DNA of 64,000 bases from Acidobacteriota bacterium (GCA_030697165.1 JAUYQQ010000011.1:1-64000), one strand, 5' to 3'; counted from the first letter of the stretch, positions 41,631-50,148 are shown. A program made the numbers and translations. Notes: generated by a model from the letters alone, not told the origin.

Positions 41631-42551
41631 ATGGAAGGCGGCCTGTTCGTCATCGTCCTGCTCGCGGTCATCACGCTGGTCATCCTGGCCAAGACCGCGA
41701 TCGTCGTCCCGCAACAGAGCGCATTCGTCGTCGAACGTCTGGGCCGCTTCTCGGGCGTGCTCGATGCCGGGTTTCACATCCTGGTGCCGTTCATCGATGT
41801 GGTGCGCTACAAGCACTCGCTCAAGGAAATGGCGCTCGATATTCCAGCGCAGATCTGCATTACGCGCGACAACGTGCAGGTGCAGGTGGACGGCGTGCTC
41901 TACCTGAAGGTGCTCAATCCCGAACGGACCTCGTACGGCATCTCGGACCACATCTTTGCGATCTCGCAACTGGCGCAGACGACCCTGCGTAGTGAGGTTG
42001 GCAAGATCGACCTGGACAAGACCTTCGAGGAGCGCACCAACATCAACATCTCGGTGGTGGCTGAACTCGACAAGGCGACGGAGCCGTGGGGCGTGAAGGT
42101 GCTGCGCTACGAGGTCAAGAGCATCACGCCTCCGGCCGACATCCTGGCCGCGATGGAAAAGCAGATGCGCGCCGAGCGCGAAAAGCGCGCGGTGATTCTG
42201 ACCTCCGAAGGCCAGCGCGATGCCAACATCAACTCGGCCGAGGGCGAGAAGCAACAGGTCATCAAGGCGTCGGAAGCCCGCCGACAGCAGCAGATCAACG
42301 AAGCCGAGGGCCAGGCGTCGGCCATCCTGGCCGTCGCCACGGCCACGGCCGAAGGCATCAAGCGGGTTGCCGAAGCAACCACCGCCCCCGGCGGCGCCGA
42401 AGCCATTCAGTTGAAGGTGGCCGAGCAGTACATCGCCGAGTTCGGCAAGGTGATCAACAACGCCGACACCATCATCCTGCCGTCAAACCTTAGCGATGTG
42501 GCGGCCATGATCACTACCGCCATGAACGTCGTGAATCAGGCGAAGAAGTAG
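41631..42551 (+). CDS. SPFH/band-7 (stomatin-like, QmcA) membrane protein
   Basis: A 306-residue protein with one N-terminal membrane helix (LFVIVLLAVITLVILAKTAIV), a band-7 domain (VVPQQSAFVVERLGRFSGVLDAGFHILVPFID ... DGVLYLKVLNPERTSYG) and a long Glu/Ala/Gln-rich coiled coil (about 190-255). It matches QmcA/stomatin proteins that form oligomeric rings at the membrane and, with NfeD, modulate membrane proteases such as FtsH. GGAGAGA precedes the ATG. It forms the partner of nfeD upstream. Confidence 0.93.
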   Translation: MEGGLFVIVLLAVITLVILAKTAIVVPQQSAFVVERLGRFSGVLDAGFHILVPFIDVVRYKHSLKEMALDIPAQICITRDNVQVQVDGVLYLKVLNPERTSYGISDHIFAISQLAQTTLRSEVGKIDLDKTFEERTNINISVVAELDKATEPWGVKVLRYEVKSITPPADILAAMEKQMRAEREKRAVILTSEGQRDANINSAEGEKQQVIKASEARRQQQINEAEGQASAILAVATATAEGIKRVAEATTAPGGAEAIQLKVAEQYIAEFGKVINNADTIILPSNLSDVAAMITTAMNVVNQAKK

Positions 42552-42578
42552 GGTGCCTAAGGTGCCTCAGGTGCCAGG
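42552..42578. repeat. 9-bp tandem array, GGTGCCTAA units
   Basis: GGTGCCTAA, GGTGCCTCA, GGTGCCAGG. It starts right after the SPFH stop, and on the other strand it encodes the last residues (LAPEAP) and stop of the MFS gene. The related GGCACC-containing 9-bp unit is the base of the array at 53745-53789. Confidence 0.8.
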
Positions 42579-43762
42579 GCACTGAGCCACAAAGCAGCCG
42601 CGGCAATCAATGCCAGGGCGGCGCCGGTCGTGAATGCGACCGGCGCGCCGAAGGTCTGCCACAGCAATCCAAAGAACAACCCCGCCGCCAGGGCGCCGAA
42701 GCCCTGGACCGCGGCGTGCCAGCCGTAGGCGGCGGCGCGCATGGTCTCGGGCGCCAGGTCGGCGATCAGCGCCTTCTCACTCCCCTCGACCGCCGCCGCG
42801 TAGACGCTGTAGAGCATGAACCAGCCGATCAGGGCCTCGACCGACTGGCTCCAGCCAAAGCCGGCATAGACGATGGCGTAGAGAATCCAGCCCGAGACGA
42901 TCAGCGTGCGACGGCCCAGACGGTCGGAGAGCGCGCCGCCGCGCATCGACAGCAGCGCCTTGATCGCGTGCTGCGCACTCCAGAGGGCCGTCAGGCCCAC
43001 GAGCGGTACGCCGGCCTGCGACAACTGCAGCAACAGGAACGCGTCGGACGAGTTGCCTAAAGTGAAGACCGACAGAATCCACAGGTACTGCTTCAATGGA
43101 GGCGGGAGCGGCACTGGTGCCAAAGGCCCGCCTTCGCGGCCGGAGGCCGCTTCGGCGAGGTCTCGCCGTAGCTCGCCTGTTTCAGCGCGAGCGGAGGCGG
43201 ATGCCAGGGGTGCCACAGTGCCAGGGTGCGTTGGTGCCTTCACCTCTGGCACCCTGAGCAGCGTCAGCACCGCCAGCGCGCCGGGGATGATCGTCAGGCC
43301 GAACAGCAGGCGGTAGTTGTCGGGCGAGAACCAGAGGAACACCGTGGCGAGCAGCGGGCCGATCGCGGCGCCGGCGTGGTCCATGCCCCAGTGGTAACCG
43401 AACACCCGTCCCCGCTGGCCGGGTGGGGCGAGGGCGGCCAGCATGGCGTCCCGGGGCGCGCCGCGCAGCCCCTTGCCCACGCGGTCGGTCACGCGAATAG
43501 CAAACACGTGGCCCCACGAGGTGGCCAGGCCGATCAGCGGCCGCACCAGCGACGACAGCGCGTAGCCGGCGACGACCATCGGCTTGCGGGCGCCGAGGCG
43601 ATCGGACCAGCGCCCGGCGAACACCTTGAGGGCACTACTGGTGGCATCGGCCGCGCCTTCGATGATGCCCAGTGTCACTGGCGGGCCGCCGAGCACCTGC
43701 GTGATGAAGACCGGCAGCAGCGGATACACGGCCTCGGTCGCCGCGTCGGTGAGCAGACTCAC
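42557..43762 (-). CDS. MFS transporter
   Basis: A major facilitator superfamily protein, 401 residues from the GTG at 43762, with about twelve transmembrane helices. The MFS motif between TM2 and TM3 is visible (GRWSDRLGARKPMVVAGY) and repeated in the second half (GALSDRLGRRTLIVSGW). The family N-terminus normally begins several residues earlier; the frame upstream reads RPVKLLGWVSLL but has no ATG, GTG or TTG before a stop, so initiation may use another codon. The central loop (about 43130-43260) is Ala/Pro/Glu-rich and repeat-derived. Its C-terminus comes from the array at 42552-42578. Substrate unknown. Confidence 0.82.
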   Translation of the reverse strand: MSLLTDAATEAVYPLLPVFITQVLGGPPVTLGIIEGAADATSSALKVFAGRWSDRLGARKPMVVAGYALSSLVRPLIGLATSWGHVFAIRVTDRVGKGLRGAPRDAMLAALAPPGQRGRVFGYHWGMDHAGAAIGPLLATVFLWFSPDNYRLLFGLTIIPGALAVLTLLRVPEVKAPTHPGTVAPLASASARAETGELRRDLAEAASGREGGPLAPVPLPPPLKQYLWILSVFTLGNSSDAFLLLQLSQAGVPLVGLTALWSAQHAIKALLSMRGGALSDRLGRRTLIVSGWILYAIVYAGFGWSQSVEALIGWFMLYSVYAAAVEGSEKALIADLAPETMRAAAYGWHAAVQGFGALAAGLFFGLLWQTFGAPVAFTTGAALALIAAAALWLSALAPEAP

Positions 43763-43813
43763 CCACCCAAGCAGCTTGACCGGTCGCGGGAGCGGGGCCT
43801 GTGCCGTGCGCGC

Positions 43814-45904
43814 CTACTTCTTCAAGAGCTCGGCGACGATGGCGTCGGCCTTGTAGACGACCTTGAGGGCCTCGAGCATGCCACGCGAGTCGACCGATAC
43901 CGCGCGGTTCACGGCGCCGTCATACACGAAATAGCCCGGCAGCGACTGGATGTTGCCGTCGAAGATCAAGCCCACCAGTTCGCCCACGACGTTAATCACC
44001 GGTGAGCCGCTGTTGCCGCCGACGATGTCGTTGGTGCTGACGAGGTTGAAGGGTGTGGTCGGATTAACGGTGGCGCGGGCCTTCATCCACGAGTCGGCGA
44101 TCTTGTACGGCGGCTGCTGCTTGTGCTCGTCGCCTCGCACGTAAAGGCCGCGAATCTCGGTGAACGGCGAGATCTGCTGGCCGTTCTCCGTGTAGCCCTT
44201 CACCTGGCCGTACGACAGCCGCAGCGTGAAGGTGCCGTCGGGATACGCGGCATCGCCCTCGATGGCAAACACCGCCTGCGCAATGCGCGCATACGCGTCG
44301 CGCTCGACGCCGAGCACTTCGTTGTCGAATTTCGTCCGCAGTTCACGCGAACGCGGGTCGACCAGCTTCGCGAGCGCAATGAACGGATCGGTCGAGGCGT
44401 CGATGGCGGCCTTGCCGCCGGCGAACAACGCCTTGCGCACGGCGGGGTCACCCAGTTTGGTGCCGGCCACCAGTTCGGCCGCCCGTGCCACCGGCGTCTT
44501 GCCGGCGAGGATCGGCTTGACCAGCGCGTGGTCCGCGCCGAGCTGCTTCAGCATCACCGCGAGACCGGCGGCCAGCTTGGCTTGCTCGACGCCCGGATAG
44601 ACCGGTGCCGCCGACCCCAGCTGACGTTCGAGCGCGGCCTTGCGCGCATCCGAGTACTCGGGCAAACGCTGGCCGTTTGGCTTGGATGATTCATCGGCCC
44701 AGCGCACCAGCGATCGGGCCGTGGTGAAGTACTGCGAGTAGAGCGCCAGTCCGCTCTCGAACAACACGCGTTCCTGGTTGTAGGGCGGCAACGCGCCGCG
44801 GGCGGCGGCGACCTTGTCCCAGGCATCGCCGTATTTGGCCTTGAGCTCGGCGCTGGCGCCGACGCGGGCGCGCAGCGCCGCTTCATCGGTGCGCTTCTTG
44901 TTGATCAAGGCGGGATCCTGCAGGCCGGCGAGCTGGCCTTTCCACGACTTCAGCGAGTTCTCAATGCCGAAAAATTCATCCTTGGCCTGGCGCTCCTGCT
45001 CGCTGCCCTCCTTGGCGTAGGCGTCGAGCGCGTTGCGCATCTCGGTGAACGCCGCCAGCGACAGCGGCAGCGCGTAGTCGCGGAGGAACTCGAGGTGGGC
45101 GGCGGTGTTCAGGCGCTGGGTCGCGCCCGGGTGGCCGGACGTGAACACGGCCTCGCCCTCGGCGGCGCCGCTCGACGACCACGGCAGGAAGTGCTTCGTG
45201 ACGAGGGGCTTGCCGTCTTCGTAGACGCGCCACAGCGTCATGTCGAGGGCGTAGCGCGGGAACGTGAAGTTATCGGGATCGCCGCCGTAGAACGCCGCGT
45301 CAAATTCGGGGGCAAACACGAGCCGCACGTCGGTGAACTTCTTATAGACATACAGGTGGTACTGCCCACCCTGGAACAGAGTGACCACTTCGGCTTCGAG
45401 GCCGGTCCCGGCCTGCGCGTCCTTTTCGATCGCCGCAATGGCCGAGCGGCGGGCCGCCAGCGTGTCGGCTGACGACATGCCGGGCGTGACCGCCGCGTTC
45501 ACCTTGGCCGTCACGTCCTCGATCTTCTGCAGCGTGAGCAGTTCGAGGTCCGGCGCCTTGATCTCCTGGCCGCGCGCCGCGGCGAGAAACCCCTGGCCGG
45601 CCAGGTCGCGTTCCGGCGTGCTCATCTTGTGCAGCAGGTCGAGCGAGACGTGGTGATTGGTCAGCACCAGTCCGTCGGGCGAGACGAACGAGCCCGACCC
45701 GCTGGGGAACCGGACCGAGGCCTGCTGAACCCGTTCGATCCACTGGTCGGTCAGGTCCACGCCGAGCGCCTGTTTGATGGCCGCGCGTGGAATCCGATTG
45801 AACGGCCAGAAACCCTCGTTGGCGTGCCCGACCAAGGGCAGCGCCACCAAGAGAGCCAGCGTTGCGGCAAGGGAAGCCAGGAAGCGGCGAGGCGCTTGTG
45901 TCAT
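43814..45904 (-). CDS. S46-family dipeptidyl-peptidase (DPP7/DPP11-like)
   Basis: A 696-residue exported peptidase. Signal peptide about 1-28 (VALPLVGHA). The chymotrypsin-like triad is His84/85 in GLVLTNHHV, Asp in GGDPDNFTFPR, and Ser632 in GGNSGSPVI. Family S46 enzymes remove dipeptides from the N-terminus of oligopeptides in the periplasm, which fits the oligopeptide-binding lipoprotein elsewhere in the window. GATAAT at 45911-45916 lies 6 nt before the ATG, again placed for a leaderless message. Confidence 0.93.
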   Translation of the reverse strand: MTQAPRRFLASLAATLALLVALPLVGHANEGFWPFNRIPRAAIKQALGVDLTDQWIERVQQASVRFPSGSGSFVSPDGLVLTNHHVSLDLLHKMSTPERDLAGQGFLAAARGQEIKAPDLELLTLQKIEDVTAKVNAAVTPGMSSADTLAARRSAIAAIEKDAQAGTGLEAEVVTLFQGGQYHLYVYKKFTDVRLVFAPEFDAAFYGGDPDNFTFPRYALDMTLWRVYEDGKPLVTKHFLPWSSSGAAEGEAVFTSGHPGATQRLNTAAHLEFLRDYALPLSLAAFTEMRNALDAYAKEGSEQERQAKDEFFGIENSLKSWKGQLAGLQDPALINKKRTDEAALRARVGASAELKAKYGDAWDKVAAARGALPPYNQERVLFESGLALYSQYFTTARSLVRWADESSKPNGQRLPEYSDARKAALERQLGSAAPVYPGVEQAKLAAGLAVMLKQLGADHALVKPILAGKTPVARAAELVAGTKLGDPAVRKALFAGGKAAIDASTDPFIALAKLVDPRSRELRTKFDNEVLGVERDAYARIAQAVFAIEGDAAYPDGTFTLRLSYGQVKGYTENGQQISPFTEIRGLYVRGDEHKQQPPYKIADSWMKARATVNPTTPFNLVSTNDIVGGNSGSPVINVVGELVGLIFDGNIQSLPGYFVYDGAVNRAVSVDSRGMLEALKVVYKADAIVAELLKK

Positions 45905-45922
45905 CCCCCGATTATCAGGGAG

Positions 45923-46309
45923 CTACGGGACGTAAGCAATGCAGTCGATTTCCACGCGCAAACCCACCCCGGGCAGGCCGGCGGCCTGAATGGTGGTGCG
46001 GGCCGGACGATGCTCGCCGAAGACTCGCGCGTAGACCCCGTTCATTTGCTGGAATTCCTTCATGTCGAGCAGGAACACGCCGCAGCGCAGCACGTGCTGC
46101 AGGTCCGAGCCGCCGGCTTTCAGAATGGCCTGCAGGTTCTTGAGGCATTGCTCGGTCTGGGTTTCGACGTCAGCGCCGGCCAGGGCGCCGGTGGCGGGGT
46201 CGGTCGCCCCCTGGCCCGACACGAAGAGCAGGCGCTCGAAGTTCATGCCTGGTGAGTAGGGGCCAACGGGTTTCGGAAGATTTGCGGCGTGAACGGGACT
46301 ATGCTTCAT
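45923..46309 (-). CDS. RidA-family enamine/imine deaminase
   Basis: A 128-residue YjgF/YER057c/UK114 protein that hydrolyses reactive 2-aminoacrylate-type enamines. Key residues are R104 in RPARTTIQ and E120 in RVEIDC. The ATG at 46309 is chosen; the longer start falls inside the palindrome at 46311-46365. It is divergent from truA across that palindrome. Confidence 0.92.
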   Translation of the reverse strand: MKHSPVHAANLPKPVGPYSPGMNFERLLFVSGQGATDPATGALAGADVETQTEQCLKNLQAILKAGGSDLQHVLRCGVFLLDMKEFQQMNGVYARVFGEHRPARTTIQAAGLPGVGLRVEIDCIAYVP

Positions 46310-46310
46310 A

Positions 46311-46365
46311 AAGGAACCGGGTTGATTTTCCAGCGAACACACCAGGAAAATCAACCCGGTTCCTT
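46311..46365. repeat. Perfect 21-bp inverted repeat between ridA and truA
   Basis: AAGGAACCGGGTTGATTTTC plus one base (46311-46331) is the exact reverse complement of 46345-46365; the loop is 13 nt. It fills nearly the whole 61-bp gap between two divergent starts, so any promoters of ridA and truA must lie in it. Confidence 0.92.
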
Positions 46366-46370
46366 ACACC

Positions 46371-47201
46371 GTGCCCAGATTCAAGCTCACGATCGAATAT
46401 GCCGGGACGCGTTACAGCGGATGGCAAAAGCAGAAGAACGCGCGGACCGTCCAGGGCGAGATCGAACGGGCCGTTGGCGAGCTGACCCGCGACAAGACGT
46501 TCGAGTTCTACGGCTCGGGGCGCACCGACGCCGGCGTGCACGCCCTGCGGCAGGTCGCGCACCTCGATATTCGCAAGCCGTTGCCCGCTGAAACCATCAG
46601 GCGCGGCATCAACGATGGCCTGCCGGCCGACATCCACATTCTCGCCGTTGACACGGTGCCGCACCGCTTTCACGCCCGCCACAGCGCGGTGGCGCGCAGC
46701 TACCTGTACCAACTATCGCGCCGGCGCAGCGCCTTTGCCAAGCCGTTCGTGTGGTGGGTGCGCGAGCCGCTGGACGTGGCCCGCATGACCGCCGCCGCCC
46801 GCCGGCTCACCGGCATGCACGACTTCCAGGCCTTCAGTGACGACGACCCTGATGAAAAGTCAACCGAGGTGCTGGTGGAAGAAGTGATCATCGCCGAGGA
46901 CGGTGACCTCATCCTGGTGCGCGTCGCCGGCTCACACTTCATCTGGAAGATGGTGCGGCGCATGGTCGGCGTGCTCGTCGAGATCGCCAAGGGCGGCATG
47001 GCGGTCGAGGAGATTGATCTGCTGCTCACAGGCAACCCCAAGAAGGGGTTGCCTCCACCTTCAGGCCGTAGCGGCCAGCCGGCGCCGGCGGAGCTTACTG
47101 CGCCGGCATCAGGCCTGTTTCTAGAGCGAGTGTTTTACGAGGGCGACGGGCGGCAATGGCCGCTGCGTCCCGCTGTACCGGTGCCACCTGGGCGCGAGTG
47201 A
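46371..47201 (+). CDS. truA: tRNA pseudouridine synthase A
   Basis: Makes pseudouridine at positions 38-40 of tRNAs. The catalytic Asp is D53 in GSGRTDAGVHA. RSYLYQL, MHDFQAFS and FIWKMVRRMVGVLVEIAKG are family landmarks. It starts at GTG 46371. Near the C-terminus, between EIDLLLTG and APASGLFLERVFY, is an insert encoding GNPKKGLPPPSGRSGQ that comes from a palindromic repeat (47031-47053). The reading frame is preserved. The last 100 bases overlap the opposite-strand zinc-ribbon gene. Confidence 0.93.
   Translation: MPRFKLTIEYAGTRYSGWQKQKNARTVQGEIERAVGELTRDKTFEFYGSGRTDAGVHALRQVAHLDIRKPLPAETIRRGINDGLPADIHILAVDTVPHRFHARHSAVARSYLYQLSRRRSAFAKPFVWWVREPLDVARMTAAARRLTGMHDFQAFSDDDPDEKSTEVLVEEVIIAEDGDLILVRVAGSHFIWKMVRRMVGVLVEIAKGGMAVEEIDLLLTGNPKKGLPPPSGRSGQPAPAELTAPASGLFLERVFYEGDGRQWPLRPAVPVPPGRE
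47031..47053. repeat. Palindromic repeat inside truA
   Basis: GGCAACCCC-AAGAA-GGGGTTGCC followed by TCCACCT, the same subfamily as 36286-36309. It is in frame within truA and encodes GNPKKGLPPP. Confidence 0.88.
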
Positions 47202-47352
47202 CGTAGCGCTGGTAGCACTTGTAGCAGAGGGCGTAGTACGGGTCCCAGGTGGCAATGCCCTGCTGCCGGAACAGGCTGCGGCGGTTCTCGCAGTGCTGGC
47301 AGACCTTTTTGGCGGCCGGAGCGGGTTGACGGAAGCGGATGCGAATTGTCAT
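47095..47352 (-). CDS. Small zinc-ribbon-like protein
   Basis: An 85-residue basic protein with two CxxC pairs, VCQHCENRRSLFRQQG and LCYKCYQRY, spaced as in a zinc ribbon. AAGG stands a few bases before the ATG at 47352. Its C-terminal third lies antisense to the end of truA, so its 3' end may be constrained or shorter. I cannot name a family; RNA or DNA binding is a guess from the zinc ribbon. Confidence 0.6.
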   Translation of the reverse strand: MTIRIRFRQPAPAAKKVCQHCENRRSLFRQQGIATWDPYYALCYKCYQRYVTRAQVAPVQRDAAAIAARRPRKTLALETGLMPAQ

Positions 47353-47420
47353 AACCACACCTTATTTGCGGGGCGTGACAGATTAGGTCAGCCGGGTTAC
47401 CACTAACGAAGTTGCATTCC

Positions 47421-47439
47421 GTTGCGCCAAGTGCGCAAC
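47421..47439. promoter_or_regulatory. Candidate operator upstream of the WYL regulator
   Basis: GTTGCGC-N5-GCGCAAC, flanked by GTTGCA at 47411-47416 and GTTGCA at 47443-47448. It lies about 80 bases before the regulator start, in the gap shared with the divergent zinc-ribbon gene. Confidence 0.4.
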
Positions 47440-47519
47440 GTCGTTGCACACTGCTGCCTACTAATGCATACGGCATGCCGATCCCAGAAGTTCGATTTCC
47501 CGCTTGATTCGTGAGTCCC

Positions 47520-48515
47520 ATGGAACGCCATACCGAGATTGTCCGGCAGTGGAGAATTCTTCTAGCCCTCGAGGGGCGTGTCCGGGGGCTGACCCTGGCC
47601 GAGGCCCAGGCGGTTGCCGGCGAGGGTGTGTCAGAACGCACGATCCGCCGGGATCTGGACGCCCTCACCCAGGCCGGCTTCCCCATCGAAACCACCAAGC
47701 GCGACGGCAAGACCGCGTTCACCCTGAACCGCGACGTCTTCAAGGGCGTGGCCGCGGCCGGCTTCTCGCTGTCGGAGTTGTGCGCCCTCTACCTCAGTCG
47801 CACCGTGCTCTCGGCCGTCACCGGCGGGCCGTTTCAGGACAGCCTCGCCTCGGCGTTCGACAAGCTCTACGAGGCGTTGCCGCCGTCGTTGTGGAAGTTC
47901 ATTGACAGCCTGCCCGACGCGTTGGGCGCGAAGGAGCATGCCTCGCGGCCGCTCGCCGCCGGCTCGGCCAAGTCGGTTGACACGTTGATGTCGGCCATTC
48001 TCGGCCGCCGCCGCGTGCGCATGCGCTATCACTCGTTCTCGAGCAAGAAGCTCAAGGACTACGTGGTCGAGCCGTACCGCCTCGCTTACGCGCAAGGTGG
48101 GCTCTACCTGCAGGCGTTCGTACCCGACTACGCGGAGATGCGGACCTTTGCCGTGCAGCGCATCGAGCTGGCCGTGGCGCTCGAGGAAAGCTTCAACCCG
48201 GTCGCCGACTCCCCTGCCGATGTGTTTCCGCATTCCCTCGGCGCGTTCTCGGGCACCCCCGAATCAGTGGTGATCGAGTTCAACGCCGCCGAGGCGCCAT
48301 ACGTGCGCGAGCGGCAATGGCACGCGTCGCAAGCCCTCGAGGAACTGCCCGACGGCCGCCTGCGGCTCACGCTCCACGTGGTGCTCGACTGGGAACTGCA
48401 GGCGTGGGTGATGGGGTTTGGCGCGGCTGCGCGCGTGCTTGCGCCACAAGCGTTTGCCGATCGTATTCTCGAAAGCCTCGAAGAGGCGCGCGCGACCTAC
48501 CTCAGGACCGTGTAG
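47520..48515 (+). CDS. HTH-WYL-domain transcriptional regulator
   Basis: A 331-residue regulator. The N-terminal winged helix (about 5-75) has LTLAEAQAVAGEGVSERTIRRDLDALTQAGFPIE; the WYL domain follows at about 140-215 with RVRMRYHSFSSKKLKDYVVEPYRLAYAQGGLYLQAF, then the WCX C-terminal extension. WYL domains sense nucleotides or other ligands, and such proteins control DNA damage responses, defence or metabolism. I choose the ATG at 47520; the GTG at 47511 adds three residues. No obvious target operon adjoins it. Confidence 0.9.
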   Translation: MERHTEIVRQWRILLALEGRVRGLTLAEAQAVAGEGVSERTIRRDLDALTQAGFPIETTKRDGKTAFTLNRDVFKGVAAAGFSLSELCALYLSRTVLSAVTGGPFQDSLASAFDKLYEALPPSLWKFIDSLPDALGAKEHASRPLAAGSAKSVDTLMSAILGRRRVRMRYHSFSSKKLKDYVVEPYRLAYAQGGLYLQAFVPDYAEMRTFAVQRIELAVALEESFNPVADSPADVFPHSLGAFSGTPESVVIEFNAAEAPYVRERQWHASQALEELPDGRLRLTLHVVLDWELQAWVMGFGAAARVLAPQAFADRILESLEEARATYLRTV

Positions 48516-49201
48516 GGATCGATCGGCGTGCCCTGCCACCATTGCTTCTGGTCGGTCAGCTGGAAGATCGCGAAGTGCAGGTGCGGCGTATCCTTCGGCG
48601 CATTGCCCGTCGTCCCCACGTAGCCCAGCAGGTCGCCGCGCTTGACGCGGTCGCCGTCCTTCAGCCCGGCAGCATAGCCCTCCAGGTGCGCGTAGTAGTA
48701 GCAGTAGGTCGAGGTCGGATCGAACTGATACACCGTGAGGCCGCCGGCGTCGCTGATGAACAACCGGGCGATGGTGCCGTCCTCGACCGCGATCACCGGG
48801 GTATGGCGCGGCGCCAGCAGGTCGATGGCCTCGTGCCGACGCGACGTGCCCCGTTGTTCGTCGAACATGCTGCGCAGGTCTTCGCGCCTGGCGCCCTGTA
48901 CCGGCACCTCGAGCCGGCGATTGCGCAGGACCTCGACCGCGTTGGCCGACATGGCCGGCACCGTACTCGCCGTTTCCGGCGGTCGCGAAATGGCCGGCGG
49001 AGTCTCCCTCGCGCTGGGGCGCACCTCTTCGACCGGTGATGGCTCCGGCCGCACGGCGGCCGCCGAGGACGGGTCGGCGGCGAGCCTTCCGCCTGCCGGG
49101 AAGATTGTGAACAGCGCGGCCAGCACCACCATGCCGGCGACGAACCCGCCGGCGCCGGCCGCGAGTAGCCACGTGTAGGCGGGTCTGGTCCGAGTCGTCA
49201 T
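48497..49201 (-). CDS. M23-family peptidoglycan endopeptidase-like protein, membrane-anchored
   Basis: A 234-residue protein with one N-terminal membrane helix (about 10-33), a Pro/Glu-rich linker, and a C-terminal LytM/M23 domain. Zinc-site residues H123 and D127 are in RRHEAIDLLAP and H207/H209 in PHLHFAI, so the site is complete. It overlaps the upstream L,D-transpeptidase gene by 4 bases (ATGA), so two cell-wall enzymes are made together. Its 3' end overlaps the convergent WYL gene by 19 bases. Confidence 0.9.
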   Translation of the reverse strand: MTTRTRPAYTWLLAAGAGGFVAGMVVLAALFTIFPAGGRLAADPSSAAAVRPEPSPVEEVRPSARETPPAISRPPETASTVPAMSANAVEVLRNRRLEVPVQGARREDLRSMFDEQRGTSRRHEAIDLLAPRHTPVIAVEDGTIARLFISDAGGLTVYQFDPTSTYCYYYAHLEGYAAGLKDGDRVKRGDLLGYVGTTGNAPKDTPHLHFAIFQLTDQKQWWQGTPIDPYTVLR

Positions 49202-50115
49202 TGCGTGAACGTAACTCTCGCTCCCTTGCCGATCAACGCCGCCACGGCGGAGGCATCCCAGTTAGTGAGACGCACGCAGCCATGGGACGACGTGTGTCCG
49301 ACGCTGGCGGGCTCAGGCGTGCCGTGAATGCCGTAGTGGGGCTTGCTGAGGTCGATCCACACGACGCCGACCGGGCCGTTGGGACCCGGCGGCAGCTTGG
49401 CCTTGGCGTGCGCTGGATCGGCATCCCAGAACAAGTCGGGATTGTAGTTGAACGTGGGGTTGCGAGCGATGGCCGTGACCGTCCACTCGCCGAGTGGCAG
49501 TGGATCGTGCTTGCTGCCGGTGGTCACCGGCGCGTGGTAGATCACGGTGCCGGAGCCGTCGGTCAGCGTGAGCGACGAGGTGCGCTTCGAGACGGTGATC
49601 GACACCCCCTCGCCAGACGTGGGTTCGGGCGCGGTCAGGACGTTCGGGACCTGGATGGTTTCGCCGGCGACCAGCTTTGCCGACGGGTTCAGCCGCTTCA
49701 GCAGGCTCGGCGAGGCGTGAAAGCGTTCCCCCAGCGCTTCAGCGAGTGAGGTGTAGTCCAGGCGCTTGAGCGACGCCTTCTCCATCATGTCCTGGGGAAT
49801 CGGCTCGAACGGTCCGGCCGCGTCCTCGGCAGTGATGGTGTAGGGGATCGTCGCGGGCACATCCATGGCCGCGACGGCGTCGGCCGCGCTGCTGCCCTTC
49901 GCCCGCTCGAATGCGGCGATCGCGCGCTTGGTGTTGGGGCCGCCCTTGCCGTCGATCTCGCCCGGCGAGAATCGCGCCCGGTCGAGCATCACCTGCATGG
50001 CCAGCATGTCGGGCTTCGCGGTTGGTGGCTGCTGAGCGGCAATGGGTATCGCGGTGCCACTGATGGTGAAGACAACGGCCGTGGCGGCGGCGAACACGAG
50101 GAGTCTTGAGTGCAT
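49198..50115 (-). CDS. L,D-transpeptidase (YkuD) with peptidoglycan-binding domain
   Basis: A 305-residue exported enzyme. Signal peptide about 1-28; a peptidoglycan-binding-like domain (DMLAMQVMLDRARFSPGEIDGKGGPNTKRAIAAFERA) at about 36-75; a LysM-like segment (about 110-158); and a C-terminal YkuD domain with catalytic C280 in the motif HTSSHGCVRLTNWD. It cross-links peptidoglycan or attaches proteins to it using L,D bonds. The M23 gene is translationally coupled downstream. Confidence 0.93.
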   Translation of the reverse strand: MHSRLLVFAAATAVVFTISGTAIPIAAQQPPTAKPDMLAMQVMLDRARFSPGEIDGKGGPNTKRAIAAFERAKGSSAADAVAAMDVPATIPYTITAEDAAGPFEPIPQDMMEKASLKRLDYTSLAEALGERFHASPSLLKRLNPSAKLVAGETIQVPNVLTAPEPTSGEGVSITVSKRTSSLTLTDGSGTVIYHAPVTTGSKHDPLPLGEWTVTAIARNPTFNYNPDLFWDADPAHAKAKLPPGPNGPVGVVWIDLSKPHYGIHGTPEPASVGHTSSHGCVRLTNWDASAVAALIGKGARVTFTQ

Positions 50116-50148
50116 ACCGCCTCTACAGCAAGGCGCGTGCCGTCCAAC

